From the NCBI RefSeq assembly GCF_030273315.1, contig NZ_CP127174.1, forward strand, positions 1,240,001-1,304,000: a DNA stretch of 64,000 nt, written 5' to 3'. The position numbers and the translations under genes were made by a program. Source of the stretch: Natrialbaceae archaeon AArc-T1-2 (GTDB lineage: Archaea; Halobacteriota; Halobacteria; Halobacteriales; Natrialbaceae). The notes beneath the pieces were generated by a model. That model was given only the letters and a program-made list of their open reading frames with translations, made no database searches and was not told the DNA's origin. This document shows positions 53,727-61,890 of this stretch, in pieces; within the stretch, counting starts at the first letter, position 1, and each line of letters begins with the position of its first letter.

Positions 53727-54718
53727 CAGGCGATCCCCTCCTGTTCGAGTTCGGCCGACTCCTCGCCGTCCGCTTCGCTCGCACTCGAGCGCGTCACCGT
53801 CCGGTCTTCCCGCTCGGTGAGGTCGACGAAGATCTCCTCGAGCGACGTTCGCGAAATCTCGAGGTCGGTGATCTCGTAGCCGTCGGCCTCGAGGTCGTTG
53901 AGCAGGCGCGGCGCGAGCCTGCTGCCGTTGTCGACTTTGACCTCGAGGCGGTCGCCGGCGAGGGAAGTCTCGTGGGCGTACGCGCCGAGCGCCGGGGTCG
54001 TCTCGGGGACGGGCTCGAGGGTGACGTCCACGGTGTCGGTGCCACGCGTTTTCAGCTCGTCGGGCGTCGCGACGGTGACTTTCCGGCCCTCGTTCAGGAT
54101 TGCCACCCGGTCACAGAGCCGTTCGGCCTCCTCGATGTAGTGCGTCGTCAGGAGGATCGTCGTCCCCTCCTCGTTGAGTTCGGTCACGAGCTCCCAGAGG
54201 TCGTGACGGAGCTGGACGTCGACGCCCGCCGTCGGTTCGTCTAAGATCAGCAGATCGGGTTCGGTGACGAGCGCCCGGGCGAGCAGCAGGCGGCGTTTCA
54301 TCCCACCCGAGAGCCAGTCGAACCGTTCGTCTCGCTTGTCGTAGATGCCGACCCGCTGTAAGACCTCGTCCGCTCGGTCGGCGGCTTCCGCCTTCGGAAT
54401 CCCGTGATAGCCGGCCTTGTGGATCAACACCTCTCGAATCGGGAAAAACCGATCCACGTTGAACTCCTGAGGGGCGACGCCGATCGCGTCCCGGACCTGC
54501 CGGTACTCGTCTTCGACGTCGTGACCGAAGACGGACGCCTCGCCGCCGCTTTTCCGGACCAGCCCGACGAGGGTGTTGATAAACGTCGTCTTGCCGGCGC
54601 CGTTTGGCCCGAGCAGACCGAAGAACTCGCCTTCCTTGACGGTCAAATCGAGCCCCGACAACGCCTGGAGATCGCCGTACTCCTTGACGAGGTCTTTCGT
54701 TTCGATGGCCGGTGGCAT
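53726..54718 (-). CDS. ABC-2 type transporter ATP-binding protein
   Basis: A 330-residue ATPase partner of the permease. Walker A GPNGAGKTTFIN (about 39), signature LSGGMKRRLLLARAL (about 136), Walker B DLLILDEPTAGVD (about 157), and LTTHYIEEAERLCDRV. The C-terminal extension (about 225-330) holds EKITDLEISRTSLEEIFVDLTEREDRT-like text and an acidic tail (ASEADGEESAELEQEG). It starts MPPAIETKDLVKEYGDL and opens the two-gene operon. Confidence 0.92.
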   Translation of the reverse strand: MPPAIETKDLVKEYGDLQALSGLDLTVKEGEFFGLLGPNGAGKTTFINTLVGLVRKSGGEASVFGHDVEDEYRQVRDAIGVAPQEFNVDRFFPIREVLIHKAGYHGIPKAEAADRADEVLQRVGIYDKRDERFDWLSGGMKRRLLLARALVTEPDLLILDEPTAGVDVQLRHDLWELVTELNEEGTTILLTTHYIEEAERLCDRVAILNEGRKVTVATPDELKTRGTDTVDVTLEPVPETTPALGAYAHETSLAGDRLEVKVDNGSRLAPRLLNDLEADGYEITDLEISRTSLEEIFVDLTEREDRTVTRSSASEADGEESAELEQEGIA

Positions 54719-54775
54719 TCAATCGTTGGTCGGCCACGACGGCGGTTAAGGATGTTGGACTCGGCATTCGGTGTG

Positions 54776-55258
54776 TCACCCGTCGTCGATTCGCACTTCG
54801 TCGCCGACCTCGACATCCGTCTCGTTCGTGTAGCTACGTGGCACCTCGAGCACCCACTTCGCCCGACCCGAGTACCGGAGCTCCTCGCCGTCCTCGCCGG
54901 GCTCCGGTGCGCGTGCGTGATGGATCGTCGTGATCTCGCCGTCCGCACCGATGAAGACGATGTCGATGTCGAACGCCATCTCGCGCATGACGTAGGTTCG
55001 TTCGTCTTCGCTTCCGTGGACGAACAACATCCCCTCGCCGTCCTCGAGGGAGTCGTGCTCGCTGAGTCCGACGTACCTGTCGCGATAGGTGTCTGCGACC
55101 TCGGCGTCGACGACGGCTTTCGTCGTTCCGTCGTCAACGATCCGAACCTCCGTCTGATCCTCGTGCCACGGCGCTGGAAGAAACCCAAGTATTGCGAAGC
55201 CGCCGCCTGCAGCGACGACGACGGCGAACGCGACTGCGAATGCACGTCGCGTCTCCAT
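54776..55258 (-). CDS. DUF192-family protein with N-terminal membrane anchor
   Basis: A 160-residue protein. An N-terminal hydrophobic helix (METRRAFAVAFAVVVAAGGGFAILGF) would anchor it or act as a signal. The DUF192 domain follows: VADTYRDRYVGLSEHDSLEDGEGMLFVHG, YVMREMAFDIDIVFIGADGEITTIHHA, AKWVLEVPRSYTNETDVEVGDEVRI. The family is a small beta-barrel of unknown function found at cell surfaces. Its promoter gap is shared with divergent tRNA-Val. Confidence 0.87.
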   Translation of the reverse strand: METRRAFAVAFAVVVAAGGGFAILGFLPAPWHEDQTEVRIVDDGTTKAVVDAEVADTYRDRYVGLSEHDSLEDGEGMLFVHGSEDERTYVMREMAFDIDIVFIGADGEITTIHHARAPEPGEDGEELRYSGRAKWVLEVPRSYTNETDVEVGDEVRIDDG

Positions 55259-55321
55259 TCGAACGGGGGTGTGCGACGAGAAGGTAAAGGTTATTCGGAC
55301 GGGGCGACTTTCCTCAAGTGC

Positions 55322-55395
55322 GGGCTCGTGGTCTAGCTGGTCATGACGCGGCCTTTACAAGGCCGAGATCGGTGGTTCGAACCCGCCCGAGCCCA
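55322..55395 (+). tRNA. tRNA-Val (anticodon TAC)
   Basis: The acceptor stem pairs GGGCTCG (55322-55328) with CGAGCCC (55388-55394), discriminator A. The anticodon stem CGGCC/GGCCG encloses TTTACAA, reading TAC (GTA codons). The T arm is GGTTCGAACCC. A TATA-like TTATTCGG (55291-55298) lies about 28 bases upstream, the same box as rnpB. A hairpin and tail copies follow. Confidence 0.95.
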
Positions 55396-55501
55396 TATTT
55401 CTGCCGCGAACAGCCCGTGAGCGGCAGGAATTTGTCGCGAGCGGCGGTTCGAACCAGGGAGGAGCTTTGCTCCGACCGAGGTTCGAACCCGCCCGAGCCC
55501 A
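55396..55501 (+). repeat. Hairpin plus duplicated tRNA-Val 3' tail
   Basis: Directly after the tRNA, TTTCTGCCGC pairs with GCGGCAGGAA around GAACAGCCCGTGA. Then comes a partial T-loop copy (GCGGTTCGAACC near 55443), a small GGAGC/GCTCC hairpin, and at 55480-55501 an exact 22-base copy of the tRNA's last 22 bases (55374-55395). No ORF is present. The remaining gap to 55628 holds nothing else I can name. Confidence 0.85.
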
Positions 55502-55628
55502 CTGGGCCGTCTCGAGCAGCCTCGAAACACACGTCCAGTATCGTGCCTGCGTTTCGGTTCGACCGCTGTACGCGTCGAATCGAGAGACCTCACGACGCTT
55601 GGGTGTAGCCCCGTATTGCAGGGAGTAG

Positions 55629-56075
55629 TCAGGGCTTGAGTCGGGCGACGTTCTCGCGTATCTGACGGATAAAGCCCTCGCCCGAGTCGGCCTCGAGTTC
55701 GGCATGTAGCGTGGAGTCTTTTGGCTCGTCCAACACCACCAGCTGGAGGTACGGCTCGAGTTGCTCGAAGTTCTCCGAGAGCACCACCGTGTGGTTGTCC
55801 TCGTCGTGGTCGACGACGCCAGCGTCGGCGAGTTTCGGAACGTGACACTGAACAGACGAGACGTAAACGCTTTTGTACTCGTTCTGTGCGACCTCTTCGG
55901 GTGGGACGTCGTGTTCCCAACCGGCGACAGTTTCGGCGAGTTTCGAGAGTTCGGTCGGATCGTCACGTCCCCGGAGCGCATAGAGGAGATACCGGCGGCG
56001 GCGGTTCGCGAGGAGTTCGAGGATCGTATCCGCGCTCAGTTCCTCCGTCTCATTTCCGGTGGTAAGGGCCGCCAT
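55629..56075 (-). CDS. Winged-helix regulator (DUF7344-type)
   Basis: A 148-residue DNA-binding protein of the same haloarchaeal winged-helix family as the gene at 38.6 kb. SADTILELLANRRRRYLLYALRG (about 14-36) opens the HTH, followed by TELSKLAETVAGWEHDVPPEEVAQNEYKSVYVSSVQCHVPKLADAGVVDHDEDNHTVVL with the recognition helix and wing. The NRRRRYLLYAL signature is characteristic. The target is unknown. Upstream, 56076-56299 is AT-richer than the rest and holds its promoter and that of tRNA-Phe. Confidence 0.85.
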   Translation of the reverse strand: MAALTTGNETEELSADTILELLANRRRRYLLYALRGRDDPTELSKLAETVAGWEHDVPPEEVAQNEYKSVYVSSVQCHVPKLADAGVVDHDEDNHTVVLSENFEQLEPYLQLVVLDEPKDSTLHAELEADSGEGFIRQIRENVARLKP

Positions 56076-56299
56076 AACATACGCTTACTCCCGAGAGCGG
56101 AAAAGGGTGACTGGAATATCTGAAAATTAGACACAGAATGACCGAAACTTCGGACGATCTGAACGTATTGTCGGAATCACCAATGAAAGGTTGAATTGTA
56201 CTGGACGTTGTGTTTGCAGCTACTACTGCGAGTAAGGGGATCGGTATCGGCGGCGATTCGAAATCCTTTTTTGCTCCATCCACCCACCTTCGAGTGCGC

Positions 56300-56373
56300 G
56301 CCGCCTTAGCTCAGACTGGGAGAGCACTCGACTGAAGATCGAGCTGTCCCCGGTTCAAATCCGGGAGGCGGCA
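56300..56373 (+). tRNA. tRNA-Phe (anticodon GAA)
   Basis: The acceptor stem pairs GCCGCCT (56300-56306) with AGGCGGC (56366-56372), discriminator A. The anticodon stem CTCGA/TCGAG encloses CTGAAGA, reading GAA. The T arm is CCCGGTTCAAATCCGGG. A TATA-like CCTTTTTTGC near 56265-56274 lies about 30 bases upstream. A hairpin and tail copies follow. This tRNA is also the substrate of the pheST synthetase in the same window. Confidence 0.95.
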
Positions 56374-56589
56374 TTTCTCTCGCGAACAATCCGTGAGCGA
56401 GAGAAATCTATCCGAGCGGATTTGAACTAGACCGAGGTTCTGCGAGCGATGCGAGCAGGTTCTCGGGCGTAGTTCACAATCCGGGAGGCGGCATCCCGAT
56501 TTTACGCGATTCTCGCTCCCGTTCCCGTGAGCGAGCACAACCGTCTTGGCGAGGTTCAAATCCCGAAGACAGACTCACGGCCGTCGGCA
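56374..56589 (+). repeat. Hairpin plus duplicated tRNA-Phe 3' tail
   Basis: TTTCTCTCGC pairs perfectly with GCGAGAGAAA around GAACAATCCGTGA (56374-56408); the loop matches that after tRNA-Val (GAACA..CCGTGA). A T-arm-like GGATTTGAAC near 56420, then at 56478-56494 AATCCGGGAGGCGGCAT, identical to the tRNA 3' end plus one base, and a degenerate GGTTCAAATCCCG near 56550. No ORF is present in this 216-base gap. Confidence 0.85.
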
Positions 56590-57144
56590 TCACTCCGTAC
56601 GTTCAGCGACGTCGTGTCGGGTGGTACCTCGGGTCGAGCGGTCGTGGAGCCGTCGGAGCAAACCGTGACGAACGAGAAGTAAGAACGCACAGAACTCGGC
56701 CTGACGGCGCGTCTCGGTGAAGTGAAACGCTACGTTGTAGTGGTTGCTCCATGCCGTGACCGTCCCAGCGACCTGTGCTGGATGCACATCTCGTCTCGCC
56801 ATACAGCCGCGGTTGCGAAGCAGCGTCTGCCACGACGTTTCGACGACGACGGGGAGCGGTTGTGGCCAGTGGGCTGCCCGCTTTACCTCGCGTTTGAATC
56901 GGTCCCGCTCCCAGGTGAGCGCAGTGAGAAAGTCGTGGCCGGACTTGCGTTCGATCGCGAATCGTGGGTGATACGTATCCAACTCGAGATCGTGCGTACA
57001 GTCCGTCGGTACGGCGTAATCTCCCGTCGAGAGCGTCACGTCTCGCGTCTCGACCGGGTAGCAGTCGAACGTCCACGGGCGTCGTTCGCGCGTATCTCGT
57101 AGGATCGTCGTCGGGATCGGACTCGAGTCTCGTGTCTCGACCAT
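56590..57144 (-). CDS. ERCC4-type nuclease domain protein
   Basis: A 184-residue stand-alone ERCC4 (XPF/Mus81-type) nuclease. ILRDTRERRPWTFD, LSTGDYAVP and RFAIERKSGHDFLTALTWERDRFKREVKRA give the metal-binding GDY...ERKxxxDF arrangement with all catalytic acids in place. There is no helicase and no HhH2 pair, unlike archaeal Hef, so it is a nuclease-only form, as often found on plasmids and integrated elements. It sits immediately after the tRNA-Phe tail copies, so it may be a relic of an integrated element. It is divergent from the M20 peptidase gene. Confidence 0.85.
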   Translation of the reverse strand: MVETRDSSPIPTTILRDTRERRPWTFDCYPVETRDVTLSTGDYAVPTDCTHDLELDTYHPRFAIERKSGHDFLTALTWERDRFKREVKRAAHWPQPLPVVVETSWQTLLRNRGCMARRDVHPAQVAGTVTAWSNHYNVAFHFTETRRQAEFCAFLLLVRHGLLRRLHDRSTRGTTRHDVAERTE

Positions 57145-57262
57145 CGGCGGCGTCTGGCTCCGGTATCACGGGTAAACGTTCGTTGCGTCGGCGAGCGTAC
57201 TGCCGTCGCTGGCTCGGTCGGTACGGAACCATCAAACCCGGCGGGAACGTAACTGTCGGGAG

Positions 57263-58381
57263 ATGGTGGCAAGTGCCGACGGTTCGATCCGAGAGCGCGT
57301 GACCGAACTGACCGCCGAACTCGTGGCCTATCGGACGACGGCGGACAGACCGGAAGAGATCGAGGCCTGTATGGATCGCGTCGCGGCGTTTTTCGAGGAC
57401 GCGGGCGTCCCCATCGACCGATACGAAGATGGTGGCGTCCCGTCGCTCGTGGCCTCACTCGCGGACTCGAGCGCGCCCGAGGTCGTGTTTCACGGCCACC
57501 TCGACGTCGTGCCCGCCCAGGAACGGCTGTTTTCCCCGGAGGTGAGAGGCGATCGGCTGTACGGTCGCGGAGCTGCGGACATGAAAGGCGGACTCGCGGC
57601 GATGATGTACGTCATAGAGCGGATCGCGACGGCGGAGCGGACCCCGTCGGTCGCGATGATGGTCGTCGCCGACGAGGAACGCGGCGGCACCCACGGCGCA
57701 CGGTATCTCCTCGAGGACGTCGGCTACGATCCCGACTTCTGTATCACCGGGGAGCCGAACAACCTCGATGGCTACATGGACGTCATCAACCGACAGAAAG
57801 GGATCGTCCAGGTGAGCGTTTCGGCGACGGGCGAGCCGGCCCACGCCGCGACGCCGGAGCAAGGCGAAAACGCCATCGAGAAGATCATGGCAGCCTATCC
57901 GGATCTTCGGCAGGTGTTCGACGATCGAGACGGCGAGTGGGGACCGACGCTCAACGCCGGCCGGATTCGAGGCGGCGAGGCGTTGAACCAGGTGCCCGCG
58001 GAAGCGACCCTCGAACTCGACGTCCGCTACCCGGACGAGGAGACGAGAGACGAGGTGCTCTACGAGCTGCGACAGCTTCCCGACCTCGAGGTGAAGACGA
58101 TGGGACACGGCAACCCGGTCGACACTGACCCGGACGAGCCACACGCGCGGGCGTTGCTCGAACACGCCCGGTCGGTCACGGACCGGGGCCGGGAGGTCGA
58201 GTTCACCCGGAAACCACACACGAGCGACCTTCGCCACTTCGCCCGCAACGACGTCCCCGGCGTGGCGTTCGGTCCGGAGGCCTACGGCTCCCACGAGGAG
58301 TTCGAACATCTGCTCCTCGAGAGCCTCGAGGACTACGTCGAAACGCTGTACGAGTTCGCTACCGGCGGCCCGTACGGCTGA
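57263..58381 (+). CDS. M20-family metallopeptidase (ArgE/DapE-like)
   Basis: A 372-residue zinc hydrolase. VVFHGHLDVVPAQ (about 74-86) holds the first zinc His and Asp, GRGAADMKGGLAAM (about 100-113) the bridging Asp, VADEERGGTHGARYL (about 133-147) the catalytic Glu pair, and CITGEPNN the next ligand. A dimerisation domain lies at about 180-290, and a final His occurs in SHEEFEH. Substrates in this family range from N-acyl amino acids to dipeptides; here it is undefined. The start MVASADGSIRERVTELTAEL lies after GTCGGGAG. Confidence 0.9.
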   Translation: MVASADGSIRERVTELTAELVAYRTTADRPEEIEACMDRVAAFFEDAGVPIDRYEDGGVPSLVASLADSSAPEVVFHGHLDVVPAQERLFSPEVRGDRLYGRGAADMKGGLAAMMYVIERIATAERTPSVAMMVVADEERGGTHGARYLLEDVGYDPDFCITGEPNNLDGYMDVINRQKGIVQVSVSATGEPAHAATPEQGENAIEKIMAAYPDLRQVFDDRDGEWGPTLNAGRIRGGEALNQVPAEATLELDVRYPDEETRDEVLYELRQLPDLEVKTMGHGNPVDTDPDEPHARALLEHARSVTDRGREVEFTRKPHTSDLRHFARNDVPGVAFGPEAYGSHEEFEHLLLESLEDYVETLYEFATGGPYG

Positions 58382-58441
58382 CAGCGGCCGAAGTTGCGAC
58401 TCGAGCGAACGACGATCCACGCGCCACCCTGGATGGAGGCA

Positions 58442-61117
58442 TCACGCGTCGACGGCTGGAAGCGTAAACGAGAACGTCGCTCCGTCGCCGGACTCGGACT
58501 CGACCCACATCTCGCCGCCGTGGCGCTCGACGATCCGTTCACAGAGCGCGAGTCCGATCCCCATGCCGTCGTTCTCGCCGTGGGTGTGGAGCCGTTGGAA
58601 GACCTCGAAGATCCGTTCTTGGTCGTCCGGATCGATCCCGATCCCCTCGTCACGGACCGAAACGATCCACTCCGATCCGTCGCGATCAGCCGACACGTGG
58701 ATCCGTGGCGGCTCGTCGCCGCTGTACTCGATCGCGTTGTCGAGCAGGTTCTGGAATACTTGCCGGAGCTGGTTGCCGTCTCCCTCGACCGTGGGCAGGG
58801 AGTCGGCGGTGATCTCGGCATCGTGGCGCTCGACTTTCACCCCCAGATCCGTGCGAGCGTTCTCGAGGACCGTATTCAGGTCGATTGGTTCGAACGGCTC
58901 TCCCTGCGTCTCGACCCGCGAGTACGCGAGCAATCCGTCGATCATCTCGCGCATCCGTTCGGCACCGTCGACGGCGAACTCGAGAAACTCTTCGCCGTCC
59001 TCGTCGAGCGCGTCATCGTAGCGTCGTTCGATGAGTTGCAGGTAACTCGAGACCATCCGCAACGGCTCCTGGAGGTCGTGGGAGACGGCGTAGGCGAACT
59101 GCTCTAACCGTTCGTTCGAGGTCTCGAGTTTCCGTTCGTACTCCTTGCGTTCGGTGACGTCCTGGCCGATGCCGATGACCCGGTCAGGGCCGTCCCCGGC
59201 TTCGACGCGGCTGCCGCGGACGTGGAGCCAGCGGGTCTCCCCGTCGGGTCTATCGATCCGGAACGTCTCCTCGAACGGCTCCGTCGGGAGTTTCGCGAAG
59301 TTCTCGCGGACGCGGTCGCGGTCTTCGGGGTGGACCCACTCGAGATAGGCGTCGGGATCGTCGTACAGCTCGTGGCGGTCGATGCCCCAGACGTCGTCGA
59401 ACGAGGGGCTGATATAGAGATACGCCGAGGCATCGGCCGTCATGATCCAGACGATCTCATCGAGGTTCTCCGCGACCATCTGGAACTTCGCCTCGCTCTC
59501 GTGCAGGGCCCGTTCGGCCTCTTTGCGCTCGGTAATGTCGATGAGTGCACCCGGAAACGTGGTCGGATCTCCCTCCGCGTCGCACTCGACGTGGCCCCGG
59601 GCCAGCACCCACCGGAGGTTCCCGTCGTCGTTCCAGACGCGATACTCCGCCTCGTACTCGCCACAGGATTCGAGCGCCGCGTCGATCTTCGCCTCGACGC
59701 GGTCGCGGTCGTCCTCGTGGATGGCCTCGACGAAGTGCTCGAGCGAGACGCCCTCGCGGGCCGCCGCCGGATCGACGCCGAACGTTCGGGCGAAGGACGC
59801 GCCGACGACCATGCGGTCCTCGGGGGCGTGCCACTCCCAGGTCCCGATCGCGCCGGCCTCGACCGCGGCTTCGAGTTGGGATTTGGCGTCCTGTAGCTCC
59901 TGTTCCATCTTCCGGCGCTCGGTGACGTTCTGGGACAGGCACATGGCGGCGAAGATCTCGCCGTCGTCGTCCCGGACCGGATGGAAGTGAAACCGGTATA
60001 TCTCGTCGTCGACCGGTGCCTCGAACTCGCTGGGTTCGCCCTCGAGGGCGGCTTCATAGCGGGGAACGACGATCTCGGCGATCTCCTCGGGCAACACGCC
60101 GGGGAGATACTGCCCCTCGAGTTCCTCCCTGGGGATGTCGGCTCGTCCTTCGAGCGTTCCGCCGAAGGTGGCGTAATGAAGGTCCTCGTCGACGAGGGCG
60201 ACGACACCGTTCGGGAAGTGCTCGATCAGCGTCCGGTAGCGGCGTTCGCTTCGCTCGAGTTCGCGTTCGCGCTCTTTGCGCTCGGTGACGTCCCTGAAGT
60301 AGACCGAGAGGCCGGTCTCGGAGGGGTAGACGTCGATCCGGTACCACGCCTCAAGCGGCTCGGGATAGTAGAGTTCGAACGACGTCGACTCCTGGGTCTC
60401 CATCGCCCGCTCGTACTCCTCGCGGAGCCTCGAGTCGGCGGCCCACTCGAACGTCTCCCAGACGCGTTTTCCGACGAGCCCATCACCCTCGACGTCGATC
60501 AGCTCTCGGGCCCGGTCGTTGGCGTACGTAATCCGCCAGTCGGTGTCGAGTGAGTAGAACGCATCCGAGATGCGACCGTGGAGTTCCTCGAGTTCGTGCT
60601 CCCTCTCGATTGCCGATGCGAGAACGTTCGCGACGTTTCGGACGAACGTGGCGTCGTGCTCCGTGAACGTCCGCTGGTCTCGCGTGTACACCCCCAGAAC
60701 GCCCCACGGGTCATCGCCTGGGCCGACGGTTACGCTTACGGCACTGACGACGTCGTGGCTGGCGAAAAACGACGCGTCGGAGAACCGCTCTTCGGCAGAG
60801 AGATCGTCGACGATGACCGGCGTCTCCGAACGCAGCGTCTGTCCCACCTGCGAGTCGTCGGTCGCCGGTACCGTCGCCTCGCCGACGAGGCCGTCGCGCC
60901 AGCCGACACCCCCCTCGAGAACCGCGTTCTCTCCCCTGGGGCACAACTCGAACACTGCTGCGCAGTCGGCGTCGAACGTCTCGGCGACGGCGTCGGCGGT
61001 ATCGGAGATCAATCGATCGAGGTCGTCGGTTTCGAGTGCCCGCTGCCCGAGGTCCGCGACGACTTTCTGTCGCCGGAGCCACGTTCGACGATCGGTGTCC
61101 GCCGGGGTCGGATCCAT
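58442..61117 (-). CDS. PAS/GAF sensor histidine kinase
   Basis: An 891-residue cytosolic kinase with no transmembrane helix. A GAF domain (about 20-175), four PAS/PAC domains (about 178-290, 290-400, 405-530, 530-655, with LSVYFRDVTERKERERELE-like joins), HisKA with the phosphorylated His in AYAVSHDLQEPLRM (about 676), and HATPase_c (about 770-890) with LLDNAIEYSG, RDEGIGIDPDD and GMGIGLALCERIVERHGG. All catalytic boxes are intact. The cognate response regulator is not adjacent. Many PAS domains suggest redox, oxygen or light input. Confidence 0.92.
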   Translation of the reverse strand: MDPTPADTDRRTWLRRQKVVADLGQRALETDDLDRLISDTADAVAETFDADCAAVFELCPRGENAVLEGGVGWRDGLVGEATVPATDDSQVGQTLRSETPVIVDDLSAEERFSDASFFASHDVVSAVSVTVGPGDDPWGVLGVYTRDQRTFTEHDATFVRNVANVLASAIEREHELEELHGRISDAFYSLDTDWRITYANDRARELIDVEGDGLVGKRVWETFEWAADSRLREEYERAMETQESTSFELYYPEPLEAWYRIDVYPSETGLSVYFRDVTERKERERELERSERRYRTLIEHFPNGVVALVDEDLHYATFGGTLEGRADIPREELEGQYLPGVLPEEIAEIVVPRYEAALEGEPSEFEAPVDDEIYRFHFHPVRDDDGEIFAAMCLSQNVTERRKMEQELQDAKSQLEAAVEAGAIGTWEWHAPEDRMVVGASFARTFGVDPAAAREGVSLEHFVEAIHEDDRDRVEAKIDAALESCGEYEAEYRVWNDDGNLRWVLARGHVECDAEGDPTTFPGALIDITERKEAERALHESEAKFQMVAENLDEIVWIMTADASAYLYISPSFDDVWGIDRHELYDDPDAYLEWVHPEDRDRVRENFAKLPTEPFEETFRIDRPDGETRWLHVRGSRVEAGDGPDRVIGIGQDVTERKEYERKLETSNERLEQFAYAVSHDLQEPLRMVSSYLQLIERRYDDALDEDGEEFLEFAVDGAERMREMIDGLLAYSRVETQGEPFEPIDLNTVLENARTDLGVKVERHDAEITADSLPTVEGDGNQLRQVFQNLLDNAIEYSGDEPPRIHVSADRDGSEWIVSVRDEGIGIDPDDQERIFEVFQRLHTHGENDGMGIGLALCERIVERHGGEMWVESESGDGATFSFTLPAVDA

Positions 61118-61166
61118 CAGGTGATGTAATGCTCGAGAACCGGTAAAGCCTGCTGTTCACTCACTG

Positions 61167-61541
61167 TTACCGGAACTGATTATCGTCGTCGCCGCGTTCG
61201 ACGTCGATTCGGTGGGGTTCCTCGCTCCGTTCGTCGTCGCCGCCGACCGGGATCTTCGTTCGAAGATCGGACGCGAACGACTGGACCTGATCGAGCAGTG
61301 TGCTGACTTCCTCTTCGAACTCCTCGACGGACCGTTCGACGTAGTGGACTCGTCTGGCAGGAACCCGCCGGACGATATCGTTCCCCTCTTCGTCCTCGTC
61401 AGTCTTGATGATCCAGTGGTCCTGGAAGTACGCGACGTGTTCGTTCGGAACCGTCTTCCTGACGGTCCCCTCGTCCGGTTCTTCGTAGACGATCGTCGCC
61501 TCTCCGAGGTCACGCTCGAGTTCGAGGTCTTCGTCGACCAT
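61167..61541 (-). CDS. Conserved haloarchaeal hypothetical protein
   Basis: A 124-residue protein starting MVDEDLELERDLGEATIVYEE, followed by VPNEHVAYFQDHWIIKTDED and GNDIVRRVPARRVHYVERSVEEFEEEVSTLLDQVQSFASDL, a beta region and then a coiled-coil helix. An acidic tail (RIDVERGDDDNQFR) ends it. I recognise no domain. The ATG at 61541 is chosen over an upstream in-frame start at 61697 because that frame runs through an inverted-repeat element. It is downstream of, and on the same strand as, the element pair. Confidence 0.75.
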   Translation of the reverse strand: MVDEDLELERDLGEATIVYEEPDEGTVRKTVPNEHVAYFQDHWIIKTDEDEEGNDIVRRVPARRVHYVERSVEEFEEEVSTLLDQVQSFASDLRTKIPVGGDDERSEEPHRIDVERGDDDNQFR

Positions 61542-61583
61542 ACGAAACGTCCCATAGCGACGGGAATAGACGCTGTGCTTGCT

Positions 61584-61693
61584 TATACTGTCGGTCATAC
61601 ATACGTAACCTACCCGTGAGAGCGGACGGGCTGACATGCGCTGTACCGCCGGTTCTGGCACACGCCAGTTCACCGGTCCACGACCGACAGTAT
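61584..61693. mobile_element. MITE-like inverted-repeat element, family A copy 2 (110 bp)
   Basis: ATACTGTCGGTCAT (61584-61597) and ACGACCGACAGTAT (61680-61693) are 14-bp terminal inverted repeats with one mismatch, the same ends as the 3754-3861 copy. Internally, CCCGT/ACGGG (61612-61630) and CCGGT-CTGG/CCAG-ACCGG (61649-61676) replace the CTGG/CCAG stems of copy 1 at the same places, so structure is kept though bases differ. No ORF. It lies 42 bases upstream of the hypothetical gene and overlaps the next element by three bases. Confidence 0.75.
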
Positions 61694-61803
61694 ACACCCG
61701 GTCATGATTCGTTCAACAGTCGGCTGCCAGGAGTGGCCTCGATACGGGTTCAGTCGGCCGTTCAATCCACGCAACCGTTGACTGGACCATGACCGGGTGT
61801 ATA
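61691..61803. mobile_element. MITE-like inverted-repeat element, family B (113 bp)
   Basis: TATACACCCGGTCATG (61691-61706) and CATGACCGGGTGTATA (61788-61803) are perfect 16-bp terminal inverted repeats. The inner part of the ends (GGTCATG/CATGACC) is shared with family A but the outer bases differ. It starts within the last three bases of the family A copy. The interior has a CAGTC/GACTG pairing and no ORF. It may be a related non-autonomous element or a second arm of one composite element. Confidence 0.72.
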
Positions 61804-61890
61804 TCAACAACGGGCCTTCGGACGACTCGACGACTCGAGGGCGATCGACTGCACACCCTCTGTCGGTTTCCCCAACCGGGTACGGATTTC

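Noticed and set aside
61542-61697. An upstream in-frame extension of the 124-residue hypothetical protein
   Set aside because: It is translated from an inverted-repeat element and has no haloarchaeal composition; the internal ATG at 61541 gives a compact acidic protein.
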